Part shown: positions 19,014-28,459 of the stretch, piece after piece | How positions within the stretch are numbered: position 1 is the stretch's first letter | Layout of the letters: each line of letters begins with the position of its first letter | Assembly: GCF_003015185.1 (NCBI RefSeq) | Contig: NZ_CP027860.1 | Span: 5,673,001 to 5,737,000, forward strand | Direction: 5' to 3' | DNA: 64,000 nt | DNA from: Ahniella affigens | GTDB lineage: Bacteria; Pseudomonadota; Gammaproteobacteria; Xanthomonadales; Ahniellaceae | Notes under the pieces: generated by a model | The model's database searches: none | What the model was told of the DNA's origin: nothing | Seen by the model: only the letters and a program-made list of their open reading frames with translations | Made by a program: the position numbers and the translations under genes

Positions 19014-21431
19014 GTGCCTAACCGAATCAACCAAATAATGTTTGCGCTGGCGTTGGCCCTGATCGGCTTCGGCCCAGGCACTGCGCATGCCGATGGCGGG
19101 ATGCCGCAGCCGATGCCGGTGCCCGAAGTCGCCCCGGCGCCGCCTCCGGCACCGGCTGACCCGACTGCGGGTACGGTTGCGCCGGTCGCCAGCGAACCAG
19201 TGCCAACCGACCCGACGCCCGTTGCACCCAAGCCGGAGCCCGTTCCTGAGCCGAAGCCGGAAGTGGATCCGGTCAGCATGGGTTCGACCGGGACGGAGCC
19301 CCAATCGGGCAGCGATGGCGCGATGGTCGATGGTGCACTGACGCCCAAATCGACTGGCGAAGACGGCGATGGCGACAGCCCGAGCGGCCGAGCCAAGGTT
19401 GAGCGTGGTACCGGCAAGTTCATCAACGAGGCGGCCGCAAGCCGCCGCAATGAACGTGCCTATACCGGTGATATCTCGTTCAATTTCGAAGCCGAGCCGG
19501 TGCAGTCAGTCATCAAGGCGATCCTTGGTGAAATCTTCAACGAGAACTACACCATCGCCCCCGGCGTGGGTGGCCAGGTGACGTTCGCGACCGCGAAACC
19601 AATCACGACCGAACAGGCCATGGCCGTTTTGGAAATGCTGCTGGCCTGGAACAACGCCACGATGGTTTATCGCGACGGCAGCTACACCGTGCTGCCAACA
19701 GCACAGGCCATTCCGGGCAATCTCGTGCCGCGTATTGGACCGACTGAGGAAGCGAAAGGCTACGAATTGCGCGTGGTCCCACTGAAGTTCATCTCCGCGA
19801 CCGAAATGGAAAAGCTGTTGCAGCCGTACGCGCGCCAGGGCAGTGTGGTGAAGGCCGACAACTCGCGCGCCATGATTGTGATTGCTGGCACGCGTCGGGA
19901 CCTGGATTTGTACCTGCAGACCATTGAGATCTTCGACGTCGATTGGTTGGCCGGCATGTCCGTCGGCGTCTATCCGCTGGAACGTGTCGAAGCCACTGAA
20001 GTCGTGCCAGAACTCGAAAAGATTTTCGGCGAGGGCGGTGCTACGCCGTTGGCTGGGATGTTCCGCTTCCTGCCAATCGAGCGCGTCAATGCCGTGATGG
20101 TGATCACGCCGCAGCCGGATTACCTGGAGCGCGCGGAGGAGTGGGTCTACAAGCTCGATCGTGGCGGCAACGAGTCCGGCGCGCAGCTGTTTGTCTACTA
20201 CGTGAAGAACGTCAAGGCGACAGACCTGGCCGAGAAGTTGAGCGAAGTGTTTACCGGGTCCAGTGGCTCACGTTCGGGTGGGGCGAAGCCGTCCAGTGTC
20301 GGCGGCGTGGCGCCTGGACTGCAACCGGTGGAGATCAAGTCTCTGTCCGATCGCAATAAAGAGAAGGAAGGCAACAGCTACCAGCCCCCGCCGGCGAATT
20401 CAGCGAGCGGCAGCGACGGCATTGGCATTGTCGAGAGCGACAGCATTCGCATCACGTCGATCGAAGAAAGCAATGCGCTGATGATTCGCGCCACAGCGGG
20501 CGAGTACAACTCGATTCTGAGTGCGATCAAGCGACTCGATACCGTGCCGCTTCAAGTGCATATCGAAGCGAAAGTCTTGCAAGTGGACTTGACGAACGAT
20601 CTCAGCTTCGGGGTCAACTGGTTCTTTGAGAACAATGCGAGCTCGCCGGCTACTGCCAATTATCGTGCTTTGCGTCGAGCCAACCCTGGGCGCGATGTCT
20701 GGAACAGCTTCTCCGGTGGCATCACTGGCGAAGGTGGGCTGTCCTGGACCCTCTTGAATGTGGAGGCCGAGGCGGTGATTTCCGCACTGCAGACAAATGG
20801 CAATGTCAATGTGCTGTCGGCGCCGTCCTTGGTGGTGTTGAACAACAAAGAAGCGTCCATCAATGCTGGTAAGCAAATTGCCATCCAGACGCCGATTTAC
20901 ACCGGCTACTCGCAAGTCACGAATCCCAATGATCCGAACAGCGCCAACACGCCATTACCCGGCAATGTGCAGTACTTGGAGACCGGTGTCTCGTTGAACG
21001 TGACGCCGCGCGTGAATCCGGGTGGGCTCGTGTATTTGGAGATCGAGCAGGAGGAAAGCACCCCGGGTACTCAGGTTGGGCAATTCAGTGCGCCGCCAAT
21101 TGACAAGCGGACGATCAAGACTGAAATTGCAGTGCAAAGCGGGGAAACGGTTTTGCTCGGTGGGTTGATTCGCGAATCCAAGAACAACAGCCGTAGCGGG
21201 GTTCCCGGATTGGCCAGAGTGCCAATTCTCGGCAGCTTGTTCGGCAGCACGACCAGAAAAACGATCCGCCAGGAACTGTTGGTCATGATTACGCCGACGG
21301 TCATCGAGAACGCCGAAGCGGCGCGTGATCTCACCAATGAATTCAAGCAGCGGTTCAAGGGTCTGAAGCCGATGATGCGCAAGGTCGACCGAGAAGAACA
21401 GCGTATTCGTGAACAAATGTCTAAGGAGTGA
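19014..21431 (+). CDS. gspD: Type II secretion outer-membrane secretin GspD
   Basis: 805 aa from a GTG at 19014 preceded by a GGAG motif; an ATG at 19038 is possible and would leave a shorter signal peptide. The signal peptide ends near TAHAD (about residue 27). A Pro/Glu/Val-rich segment (about 30-130) is followed by N0 (ISFNFEAEPVQSVIKAIL), N1-N3 ring domains with Ser/Gly-rich loops (about 415-440), and the secretin core with VPGLARVPILGSLFG and LLVMITPTVIE near 725-765. It forms the multimeric export channel. The unusually long proline-rich stretch before N0 is worth noting. Confidence 0.95.
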   Translation: MPNRINQIMFALALALIGFGPGTAHADGGMPQPMPVPEVAPAPPPAPADPTAGTVAPVASEPVPTDPTPVAPKPEPVPEPKPEVDPVSMGSTGTEPQSGSDGAMVDGALTPKSTGEDGDGDSPSGRAKVERGTGKFINEAAASRRNERAYTGDISFNFEAEPVQSVIKAILGEIFNENYTIAPGVGGQVTFATAKPITTEQAMAVLEMLLAWNNATMVYRDGSYTVLPTAQAIPGNLVPRIGPTEEAKGYELRVVPLKFISATEMEKLLQPYARQGSVVKADNSRAMIVIAGTRRDLDLYLQTIEIFDVDWLAGMSVGVYPLERVEATEVVPELEKIFGEGGATPLAGMFRFLPIERVNAVMVITPQPDYLERAEEWVYKLDRGGNESGAQLFVYYVKNVKATDLAEKLSEVFTGSSGSRSGGAKPSSVGGVAPGLQPVEIKSLSDRNKEKEGNSYQPPPANSASGSDGIGIVESDSIRITSIEESNALMIRATAGEYNSILSAIKRLDTVPLQVHIEAKVLQVDLTNDLSFGVNWFFENNASSPATANYRALRRANPGRDVWNSFSGGITGEGGLSWTLLNVEAEAVISALQTNGNVNVLSAPSLVVLNNKEASINAGKQIAIQTPIYTGYSQVTNPNDPNSANTPLPGNVQYLETGVSLNVTPRVNPGGLVYLEIEQEESTPGTQVGQFSAPPIDKRTIKTEIAVQSGETVLLGGLIRESKNNSRSGVPGLARVPILGSLFGSTTRKTIRQELLVMITPTVIENAEAARDLTNEFKQRFKGLKPMMRKVDREEQRIREQMSKE

Positions 21432-21434
21432 TCG

Positions 21435-22046
21435 ATGAACAAACAATTCCAGAAGAAACTGTTGTGGGGCGCGCTGACCTTGGCGCTGACCGCCTGCGGT
21501 GGCCAAAACGTCAAGTCCGATGTGCCAGAGGCCGAGTCGGCGCCGGTTGCGGCGGCTGCGCCTGCTGAGGCGGAAAGCCAGGCAGCCACGCCCGCTCCAG
21601 CGCCTGTGGTGCGTGATTCCTTGGCCAGCAGCACGTTCCCTGATGGTGATCCGGTCCCCCCGGGTCCCAAAGGTCACACGACTGCCGAAATCAAGCTGAA
21701 AACGCCACATGAGCCAAGTTCCGATCTCAAAGAGCGGGCGTTGGAGCGCTGGGCGCTGCTGATCGCCAATCGCGGCGCGGATGCGTTTCAGTACCTGACT
21801 CCTGGGTACCGTAGCAATAAGAATGCCGAACAATACGGTGCCGAAATGGGCGCCCGGCCGGTGAGATGGAAGGAAATTGGAGTCAATTCAGTCACTTGTG
21901 AGGATGACGACTCGTGCGAAGTGAGCCTCTGGAGTGAGTCCCAAGTCAAGCTTTCAGTCGCCATGGGCTCCAACTCCGTTTTTGGTGGCCACCTGGAAAA
22001 GTGGTTGAAAATTGACGGGGTGTGGTATTACTTGCCGAACTACTGA
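21435..22046 (+). CDS. Lipoprotein of unknown function, last gene of the gsp run
   Basis: 203 aa, starting 3 nt after the gspD stop. It has a lipoprotein signal, MNKQFQKKLLWGALTLALTAC, with lipobox LTAC at residues 18-21. An Ala/Pro/Glu-rich linker (about 30-60) leads to a folded domain (about 95-203) with RWALLIANRGADAFQYLTPGYRS and a C-terminal WLKIDGVWYYLPNY. The domain could be NTF2-like, but I do not recognise the family with certainty. Its position suggests a secretin-associated lipoprotein such as a pilotin or stabiliser; that is inference only. Confidence 0.88.
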   Translation: MNKQFQKKLLWGALTLALTACGGQNVKSDVPEAESAPVAAAAPAEAESQAATPAPAPVVRDSLASSTFPDGDPVPPGPKGHTTAEIKLKTPHEPSSDLKERALERWALLIANRGADAFQYLTPGYRSNKNAEQYGAEMGARPVRWKEIGVNSVTCEDDDSCEVSLWSESQVKLSVAMGSNSVFGGHLEKWLKIDGVWYYLPNY

Positions 22047-22075
22047 GACATTTGATCCACCAGGATCGCATGTCT
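22046..22075 (+). terminator. Hairpin after the gsp operon
   Basis: AGACAT-tt-GATCC-acca-GGATC-gc-ATGTCT forms an 11-bp stem with one small internal loop, starting at the stop codon of the last gsp-run gene. There is no strong T-tract behind it, so it may protect the mRNA end or act as a weak terminator. Confidence 0.35.
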
Positions 22076-22221
22076 GAAATCTTGCAGTTATTGTTCGAAT
22101 TGTGTTCTAAGTAACTGATTTGGTTGAAAAGAGCTGTGCACGCGCGTGGCTCGAAATCGTCGTGACGGCCCGGTTTGGGTCAGTTCGACGCGGTATCAGA
22201 ATTCTGCGGTAGGGGATTGCA

Positions 22222-22251
22222 TTGACCCGTTCCTTTCCGTAGCATTACACT
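22222..22251 (+). promoter_or_regulatory. Sigma-70-like promoter for the 22350 secreted protein
   Basis: TTGACC (22222-22227) and TACACT (22246-22251) are separated by 18 bp, matching 5/6 and 4/6 consensus bases. It would give a leader of about 90 nt that contains a perfect hairpin GCTTGTT-ga-AACAAGC (22278-22293), possibly an mRNA stabiliser. Confidence 0.5.
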
Positions 22252-22349
22252 TGCTGTTGCCTGTCATCAGGTCAGAAGCTTGTTGAAACAAGCCGATTCC
22301 GATGCAGTCGCAAGCAATTTAGCCCTGTGGTCAATTTAGGAGTGTTGTG

Positions 22350-23909
22350 ATGAAAAAGAACGCCCTGACGAACGCGGTCATCGCGGGCATCGCCGGTGTG
22401 GCGGGCATCGCGAGCGTCGCTAACGCCGTGAACCTGAACCCCGATGGTCTCGGTGAAGTTCTCGTTTATCCGTATTACACCGTCAATGGTGGCAATACGA
22501 CCCTTGTCTCCGTGGTCAACACCACGGGCGCCGGCAAGGCCGTGAAGGTCCGTTTCGTGGAAGGTAAGAACTCCCGCGAAGTGCTCGACTTCAACCTGTA
22601 CCTGTCGCCATACGACGTGTGGACTGGTTCCGTGTTCGCTATCGACGCGACCGGCCCGGCTCACCTGCTGACCGACGACAATAGCTGTACCGCTCCGCTG
22701 GTCAAGAACAACCCGGCCGGTGTTGTGGTTGGTGGCGCTCGCGCCATCCCGTTCCGTAACTTCCAATACGTGCTGGGCAACAACGACAGCGCCAACGATG
22801 ACCTGGGTCGTACCCGCGAAGGTCACTTGGAAATGATCGAAATGGGCGAAGTCGAGAATCTCGTCGAGAACTCCCTGTCGGCGATCACCCATAACTCGAA
22901 CGGCATTCCGAGCAACTGCGCTCAGATCCGTAACGCCTGGACCGCTGGCAACGCCAACAACTACTGGATCGACAACAACGAAATCGACATCACTCCTCCG
23001 GGTGGTGGCTTGTTCGGTTCGGCCGGTATCATCGACGTTGGCTTCGGTGCGATGCTTTCGTACAACGCCGACGCGATCGACGGCTTCAGCTTCGAGCGTC
23101 TGCACAACCCGCCGGGCACCACGCAGCCTTCGCTGCGCGACGCCGAAACGGCCGCTGGTGTTGCCACGACCTTCGTGTTCAACAACGGTCAGCTGATCAC
23201 CTCGTCGTACACGGCTCCGTCCAACGGTATCGACGCTTCGTCGGCCGTGTTCATGCACGACGCCATCTACAACGAATTCGTGACCGATACGTCGATCGCT
23301 GCCAAGTCGGAATGGGTTGTCACCTTCCCGACCAAGCGTTTCTACGTTGACCAAGCGCTCGTTGGCGCGACGGCCATCCGTCCGTTCACCCGCATCTTCC
23401 CGACGGGCGGCACCCAGGGTACGGCTCCGGTCGACATCCTGTTGACCGTCAAGAACCGCGAAGAAGGCCCGACCTCGGCATTCTGCGACAATCCAGAAGA
23501 TCCGTCCTGCTTGGACTTCTCGCCGCTGCCTCCTGGCCAGACGGTCAACACCCCGCAGCTCCGCTTCGAAGCTAACGTCGTGACGATCAATGACGACACG
23601 CCTTCGGCTTCGGACGTGCTGGGTTCGACCCTGACCTCGAACGTGAACGCTGCTTCGCTGGGCGTTCGTGACGGCTGGATGCGCATGGGCCTGTACGCAA
23701 CGGCTGAACCGGTGGTTGGTTCGACGTTGATCACGCAGCACCGTCTGCGCATCGACACCGCTGGTGGCGAAGAGTACCTCGGTCTGCCGACCACGGGCTT
23801 CTGGGCTGCGCGTTTCACCAACGCCAATGCTCAGCCGGGCCTGCTGGCTACCTACGCTGGTCTGTGGAAGCACAAGGGTTCCCGTCTCTGCTCGGGTTCC
23901 TGCCTGTAA
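22350..23909 (+). CDS. Secreted protein of unknown function, probably highly expressed
   Basis: 519 aa. The start ATG follows TTTAGGAG at good spacing; the preceding GTG (22347) is rejected on spacing. The signal peptide MKKNALTNAVIAGIAGVAGIASVANA ends near residue 26. The mature part begins VNLNPDGLGEVLVYPYYTVN and has no membrane anchor or CTERM sorting tail; it ends GSRLCSGSCL, and four internal Cys occur in two pairs. I recall similar secreted proteins of unknown function in Xanthomonadales. Codon use is strongly skewed to favoured codons (CGT, GGT, AAC, GAA), and it has its own promoter, leader hairpin and terminator, suggesting abundance. Confidence 0.93.
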   Translation: MKKNALTNAVIAGIAGVAGIASVANAVNLNPDGLGEVLVYPYYTVNGGNTTLVSVVNTTGAGKAVKVRFVEGKNSREVLDFNLYLSPYDVWTGSVFAIDATGPAHLLTDDNSCTAPLVKNNPAGVVVGGARAIPFRNFQYVLGNNDSANDDLGRTREGHLEMIEMGEVENLVENSLSAITHNSNGIPSNCAQIRNAWTAGNANNYWIDNNEIDITPPGGGLFGSAGIIDVGFGAMLSYNADAIDGFSFERLHNPPGTTQPSLRDAETAAGVATTFVFNNGQLITSSYTAPSNGIDASSAVFMHDAIYNEFVTDTSIAAKSEWVVTFPTKRFYVDQALVGATAIRPFTRIFPTGGTQGTAPVDILLTVKNREEGPTSAFCDNPEDPSCLDFSPLPPGQTVNTPQLRFEANVVTINDDTPSASDVLGSTLTSNVNAASLGVRDGWMRMGLYATAEPVVGSTLITQHRLRIDTAGGEEYLGLPTTGFWAARFTNANAQPGLLATYAGLWKHKGSRLCSGSCL

Positions 23910-23930
23910 TCCATCGCTGGTGGAAGTACG

Positions 23931-23960
23931 AAAAAGCCCCCGCTTGCGGGGGCTTTTTTT
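23931..23960 (+). terminator. Rho-independent terminator
   Basis: GCCCCCGC (23936-23943) and GCGGGGGC (23946-23953) form an 8-bp stem preceded by five A and followed by seven T. It lies 22 nt after the stop of the 22350 gene and is the clearest terminator in the window. The A-tract on the other side would allow action on both strands. Confidence 0.92.
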
Positions 23961-24055
23961 ATAACGGACCATTAACACCACGCGGTTTAGGCTTGTTCGG
24001 CAGTACCCGACAGGAGTACTGTTTCGGAGTGATGACAAATCAGAGGATTAAAACA

Positions 24056-25159
24056 ATGAAAACGCTCAAATACCTGGCCGGCGCCATGCTCGGCCTATGC
24101 TCGTTGGCTAACGCCACAGAACTAGTCTTGAATCTAGGCACGAGTTCGTATCGGATCCCGCTCGCAACGTCAGCGAATATCACGATCAATCCCAACAACC
24201 ACGAAATCACCGCCCGCCCGCTGGTGACATCGGGGACCGCGGGTGATGGTTGGTGTCCAGCCGGTGGCGGCGGTGGCACGGCGCCAACGGTGAGTTTCAG
24301 TCAAAGTACCACGTTGATCCAGCCGCCCCCGGGCAACGTTACGTTGTCGTGGACGACGAGCAACGTCACCGGCGCCACGTGCAGCACGACGGGCTCCTAT
24401 CCTGCAGGTGTGACGTCCGTCAGTGGCTGGAACAGTACCATCGCGTCCAATACCAGCGGCAATGTTGCCCTGACACTGAGCACCGTTGGAACCTATCAGT
24501 TCACAATCAGTTGCGTCGGTACAGGCGGCACAACCACGCAAACTAAAACGGTCAGCGTGCAGAACGCCGTGGTAGGCAATTGCACCGGACATGAGCCGCC
24601 AGCAGGCATGGCTCGCATGCAGTCGTTCAGCAACACAACAAACCTCCGCAACGGCGGAAATCAAGAGTGGAGCGTCGGCACGTCGCTAAGTGTCACGAGC
24701 TGGAACCCCGATCCAACCAGCCCGCCGAACTCAGCCGCACCCACCCGTGCAGTCATTGGAAAGTTCGGATTCACTACCGGTGATACCGCAGTGATTCCGA
24801 TCCCGTCGAGTCAGTATGCGGCGTTCCAGATCGACACGTCGACCCAGACGTCGAACAAGTATGGCGCGATCTCGTCCGAGCAACCCGGCGAAAACTCAGC
24901 ACCGCTGTTTATGACCATTTCCCCTTGTGCAGGTGATCCGAATCCCACCGAGCCACGCTGCAAGAGCGACTACGGCATCGCCGGAATGGGCTGGACCTTC
25001 GGTTCGACGCCGGGTACCTATTGCCCAATGACTATTGGCACCACGTACTACCTGAATGTCTTTTTCCGGCAGCCCAACAATACTTCGGTTAGTGACTGCA
25101 CGGTGGGAACTTGTTGGTGGCTTATGCGTCAAAGTTGCCAGAACGGGTGTTCCCCATAA
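24056..25159 (+). CDS. Secreted protein with Ig/PKD-like segment, unknown function
   Basis: 367 aa from MKTLKYLAGAMLGLCSLANA, a cleavable signal peptide; AGAGGA lies upstream at good spacing, whereas the earlier ATG (24032) has a poor site. After a short region there is a Gly run, then an Ig/PKD-like beta segment (about residues 80-175) with LSWTTSNVTGATCSTTGSYP and YQFTISCVGTGG. The C-terminal domain is Cys-rich (about 8 Cys) with MGWTFGSTPGTYCPMTIG and ends CWWLMRQSCQNGCSP. No enzyme motif is recognised. It lies between the terminator and the parvulin gene, possibly co-transcribed with the latter (24 nt gap). Confidence 0.85.
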   Translation: MKTLKYLAGAMLGLCSLANATELVLNLGTSSYRIPLATSANITINPNNHEITARPLVTSGTAGDGWCPAGGGGGTAPTVSFSQSTTLIQPPPGNVTLSWTTSNVTGATCSTTGSYPAGVTSVSGWNSTIASNTSGNVALTLSTVGTYQFTISCVGTGGTTTQTKTVSVQNAVVGNCTGHEPPAGMARMQSFSNTTNLRNGGNQEWSVGTSLSVTSWNPDPTSPPNSAAPTRAVIGKFGFTTGDTAVIPIPSSQYAAFQIDTSTQTSNKYGAISSEQPGENSAPLFMTISPCAGDPNPTEPRCKSDYGIAGMGWTFGSTPGTYCPMTIGTTYYLNVFFRQPNNTSVSDCTVGTCWWLMRQSCQNGCSP

Positions 25160-25183
25160 TCCCGCTGGAGCCAGTCGTAAGCT

Positions 25184-26143
25184 ATGAACCGCAAAATTGT
25201 ACTGACCGCCGCGCTCGCATTAGCGAGCGCGGTTTTTCCGCTGTGTGCCGCCGAATCCGGTAAGCCGCTGGTAGCTAATGAAAAAGGCGCTTCACTCGAT
25301 CTAACAGACATCGATGCCCACCTCGCAACGATTCCCGAGGAAGCACGTGCAGGTGTCATGAACGACCCGGAGCGTATCGATCAGATTCTGAACCAGCTGC
25401 TCATCCTCCGCCAGGCTAGCAATGAGGCTAAAGCTCTAGGTCTGGACCAGGACCCGATCATTGCCCGAGAAATGGCGATCGCGGGCGAGCGTGTGTTGTT
25501 CCGATATCGAATGGACAAACTCAAATCAGATATCCAGTTTCCTGATTTCGAGCAACGTGCCAAAGAAGAGTACTTGGCACACAAGGCGGACTACCGATCT
25601 CCCGAATTGGTAGACGTGTCGCACATCTTGTTCATGCAAGATCACGACGAGAGCGATGACGACGTAAAGGCTCAGGCTGAAGCCATTCGCAAGAAGGTGC
25701 TCAAACATCCCGAAGACTTCGCCGAGTTCGCCAAAAAATACTCGAAAGACAGCGCGTCAGCTGTCATAGGTGGGCGCTTGAATATGACGCCGGTTGCCAA
25801 TTTTGTCGAAGACTTCGCAAAGGCCACGCAGTCATTGTCCAAAGAAGGCGAGATTTCGCCAGTCGTGAAGTCCAGCTGGGGTTACCACATCATTCAGTTC
25901 CACGGACGTAAAGAACCTGAGACGAAGAGCTTTGAAGAAGTCAAACCTGCAATTGTGGAGCGCCTGAAGTCAGAAATGATTCGGCAGGTGCAAAGCGATT
26001 ACGTCCAGAATATGCGCTCGCTGAAAATTGAAGCGAACGAAGAAGGCATCGCAAGTCTCCGCACCCGCTATGGAACAGTTCCCGAGGTTCCAACCTTGCC
26101 GCGCGCAACGCCCGCGCCGGCGCCGGCACCTGCGAACCAGTAA
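25184..26143 (+). CDS. Exported parvulin-type peptidyl-prolyl isomerase
   Basis: 319 aa. The signal peptide MNRKIVLTAALALASAVFPLCA is followed by an N-terminal helical chaperone-like region (about 40-135) and a rotamase domain (about 140-235) with VDVSHILF, FAEFAKKYSKD, GGRLNMTP and WGYHIIQFHGRK, all typical of PpiC/parvulin. A C-terminal tail is rich in Pro and Ala. It lacks a membrane anchor, so it should be periplasmic, or outer-membrane associated through a partner. It sits behind a secreted Cys-rich protein and may assist its folding (inference). Confidence 0.9.
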   Translation: MNRKIVLTAALALASAVFPLCAAESGKPLVANEKGASLDLTDIDAHLATIPEEARAGVMNDPERIDQILNQLLILRQASNEAKALGLDQDPIIAREMAIAGERVLFRYRMDKLKSDIQFPDFEQRAKEEYLAHKADYRSPELVDVSHILFMQDHDESDDDVKAQAEAIRKKVLKHPEDFAEFAKKYSKDSASAVIGGRLNMTPVANFVEDFAKATQSLSKEGEISPVVKSSWGYHIIQFHGRKEPETKSFEEVKPAIVERLKSEMIRQVQSDYVQNMRSLKIEANEEGIASLRTRYGTVPEVPTLPRATPAPAPAPANQ

Positions 26144-26963
26144 TCCGCGTTGAAATCGCAACAAGCGAGAAACCGCCGCGCCGCGTGAATCAAGGCGCGG
26201 CGCAACGTCTTAACATCAAACGCTATGGACCCCCTCACGTGGGGCACGCGTGACCTCGTCTGCGCCGACCAAATAAAAGCCACCGCAATTTCAAGAAAGA
26301 CCGCGACGACACACTCCCTTGGAGGGCATGCAAAGTTCCTGCGACCCGACCGAACCGGAACATAACCCGGTGACGCGCCAGCATTCCCAGAAAAGTACCG
26401 TTAAAACAACGGCGCTGCCCAGCAACCGGAAGTTGGCTGCGGTCGAATTCCGTGCAGACCCGGAGTTCGCCATTTTCCCCAGAATTCAAAAACAAGAGCA
26501 GTATCGTTGTCGATAGCCGACAAGTCTCTAGAAGCCACTGAAGAATGCTTTCCGGCACTGACTTAGAGCGGCGCGAACGGAATGGCTCTTGAGCGCGGCG
26601 GCGAATGCACCTCGACGTCTCTAAGCGCAACCGAACACGATTGTCTGTGGACCGAGAGCGGCCGGAACCGCGCCAACATTCCCATAGAGCCGGATCCATC
26701 TAGCCCGCAGCACTCCAGATGCAAGAAGCAACGACGCAGCTGACCGTCAATGTCGCGATCCCGCGCAACATTCATAGCTGCAACTGACGACCAGCAAACA
26801 TAGAGAACGGCCTTGCGGCGACAAGCTGCTCACAAAGTCATCACAACGCACCCGGACATTGGCAACACGACGCGTTGCAGGACCCACAAGCACCGCCACT
26901 TCTTGACGCTGCCCAATCACACCAGGCGCTAGACTGTACGACCCAGTACTCGACCATAACATC
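26144..26963. other. 820-bp gene-poor region
   Basis: No convincing ORF on either strand; frames are short and lack ribosome sites. A perfect 9-bp stem CGCCGCGCC/GGCGCGGCG (26174-26202, 11-nt loop, no T-tract) follows the parvulin gene and may end its transcript. A second small hairpin CCCC-tcacg-tGGGG is near 26227-26241. The rest looks like eroded sequence. Confidence 0.5.
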
Positions 26964-28004
26964 ATGCGCCATCTCTTCGCGTTCCTGATTCTCGCGCTCC
27001 AGATCAATGTCGTCCGGGCGGTGACCTGCGATTTCGACTACGAACTCACTCCGCCCCCGAGTGCGGTGGGATTGACGATCCGCGACTCGTCGGCCGGACC
27101 GGTCATGATTTGGTACCCTGCCGAGCCCAGCACGTTCAAACAAGTCACCGATGAGCGCGAAACAGCCCGAATGAACATGAGCGACTACTTCGTCGCAGCG
27201 AGATTCGGTGCAGCCTTCAAAGACAAGCCACTCACAGACCGCAATCGCCTGTTGCGGGAAACATTCAACGACTGGTATTCGCGCGGCGCGCGGCAGATCC
27301 AGGTGACGCACATGATGGTCGCCGACATGCAGGCACGCATCGATGCATCAAGATTGAAAGCCCACGGCGTAGTGATCGGGACGATCGACCCCGCCCTTGG
27401 CGAACGCTTGGCGGGGCACGGACTCGTGGTAGTCAACCTGCAATCTAGCTTCTTGTCGCAGCCCAAAAGCCAGCGCGAAGCAATGGTTCAGCTACTTTCC
27501 GATTCGCTTGCAGAATGGCTAGGTGCCGATACCGACAAACCCCGGGCGCTGATCATTCAAGAAGAAATGTCGCCGAACGAGATTGCCGCGATGGCAGAAG
27601 CCGCCAGCGCCAAGACCGTGATCATCAATCACCGGCTAGTTGCGGGTAATCTCGAATCGCCCATCGCACAAAGCGTTCTTGCGTTCCAAACCGATGACAC
27701 CGGCGACGCATCAAAAAAATCGCTGCGACAACTCGCCAGCAAGCAGACACTTACCGTGATCAACATTCCGAAACTGGAATCCGCGCTCCTAAGCGCCGCA
27801 CCGTACGAAGCGTGCGCACGACTCGCATTTTCTCGCGAGGTGTACCAGGGCTGGCACCTCCATCATCGCCGAACCGTGATCATTGCTGAAATCCTCAGCC
27901 ATATCGAAAAAAAGCTGAAGCTCGATCTCGACCTGGCCGGAACGAATCAACCAAACAAGGCTCTTGAGACCGAAATTGGCGTGACGCGCACCAACAAGCC
28001 GTGA
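26964..28004 (+). CDS. Secreted protein of unknown function
   Basis: 346 aa with signal peptide MRHLFAFLILALQINVVRA. The mature protein has alternating hydrophobic strands and helices (HGVVIGTIDPALGERLAGHG, ALIIQEEMSPNEIAAMAEA, TVINIPKLESALLSAAPYE) that suggest a Rossmann-like alpha/beta fold, but no catalytic motif was identified. It stands alone in an eroded region with no partner genes. GC appears somewhat below that of the core genes. Not recognised. Confidence 0.75.
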   Translation: MRHLFAFLILALQINVVRAVTCDFDYELTPPPSAVGLTIRDSSAGPVMIWYPAEPSTFKQVTDERETARMNMSDYFVAARFGAAFKDKPLTDRNRLLRETFNDWYSRGARQIQVTHMMVADMQARIDASRLKAHGVVIGTIDPALGERLAGHGLVVVNLQSSFLSQPKSQREAMVQLLSDSLAEWLGADTDKPRALIIQEEMSPNEIAAMAEAASAKTVIINHRLVAGNLESPIAQSVLAFQTDDTGDASKKSLRQLASKQTLTVINIPKLESALLSAAPYEACARLAFSREVYQGWHLHHRRTVIIAEILSHIEKKLKLDLDLAGTNQPNKALETEIGVTRTNKP

Positions 28005-28459
28005 CGCAGGAATTCCACGTCGACACGGCCTTCCAGCATGATCGTGCACCATGCATCGTGGTCAGTATAGACGGAGCGCTCGCACGGATCATCGAAAGTC
28101 GTACCAGTCCCAAAGTGACCCACTAACAGCTTGACCACGGCCGACACCGGCATCGAAATTCGCGCTCACTCCGAAATCATCACTGATGTTGTGACGGCGC
28201 CGCAAACGCTGAGCTACCTGTATACAGATGCCCCAGGTAGCACACGGTGCCATGACCGATGCGCTGGGGAGCCATAGTGAACACGCAGCAGCTATGGAAT
28301 GAGCAATTGTGGAAATGAGCAATTGTGGACACGCACAAACTACGAAATATCTGAGGCGATTTTCAGAGATCTCCGCATACGCTCGGCCAAGCATCAACGC
28401 AAAATGGCCCGAACTCCCCGCCACGGAAGGCGATCACCACGCCCCAAGCCCGCGAACGA
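28005..28459. other. Noncoding stretch with a short tandem duplication
   Basis: No gene is supported. At 28298-28329 the 16-mer AATGAGCAATTGTGGA occurs twice in perfect tandem, probably a slippage product. The end of this stretch may hold the degraded N-terminus of the transposase pseudogene: an ATG at 28404 opens another frame reading MARTPRHGRR. Confidence 0.4.

Noticed and set aside
22272-24038. 588-codon minus-strand ORF opposite the 22350 secreted protein
   Set aside because: It is an antisense shadow created by strong codon bias; it crosses the promoter and terminator of the plus gene and has Arg/Val/Gly-rich nonsense composition.
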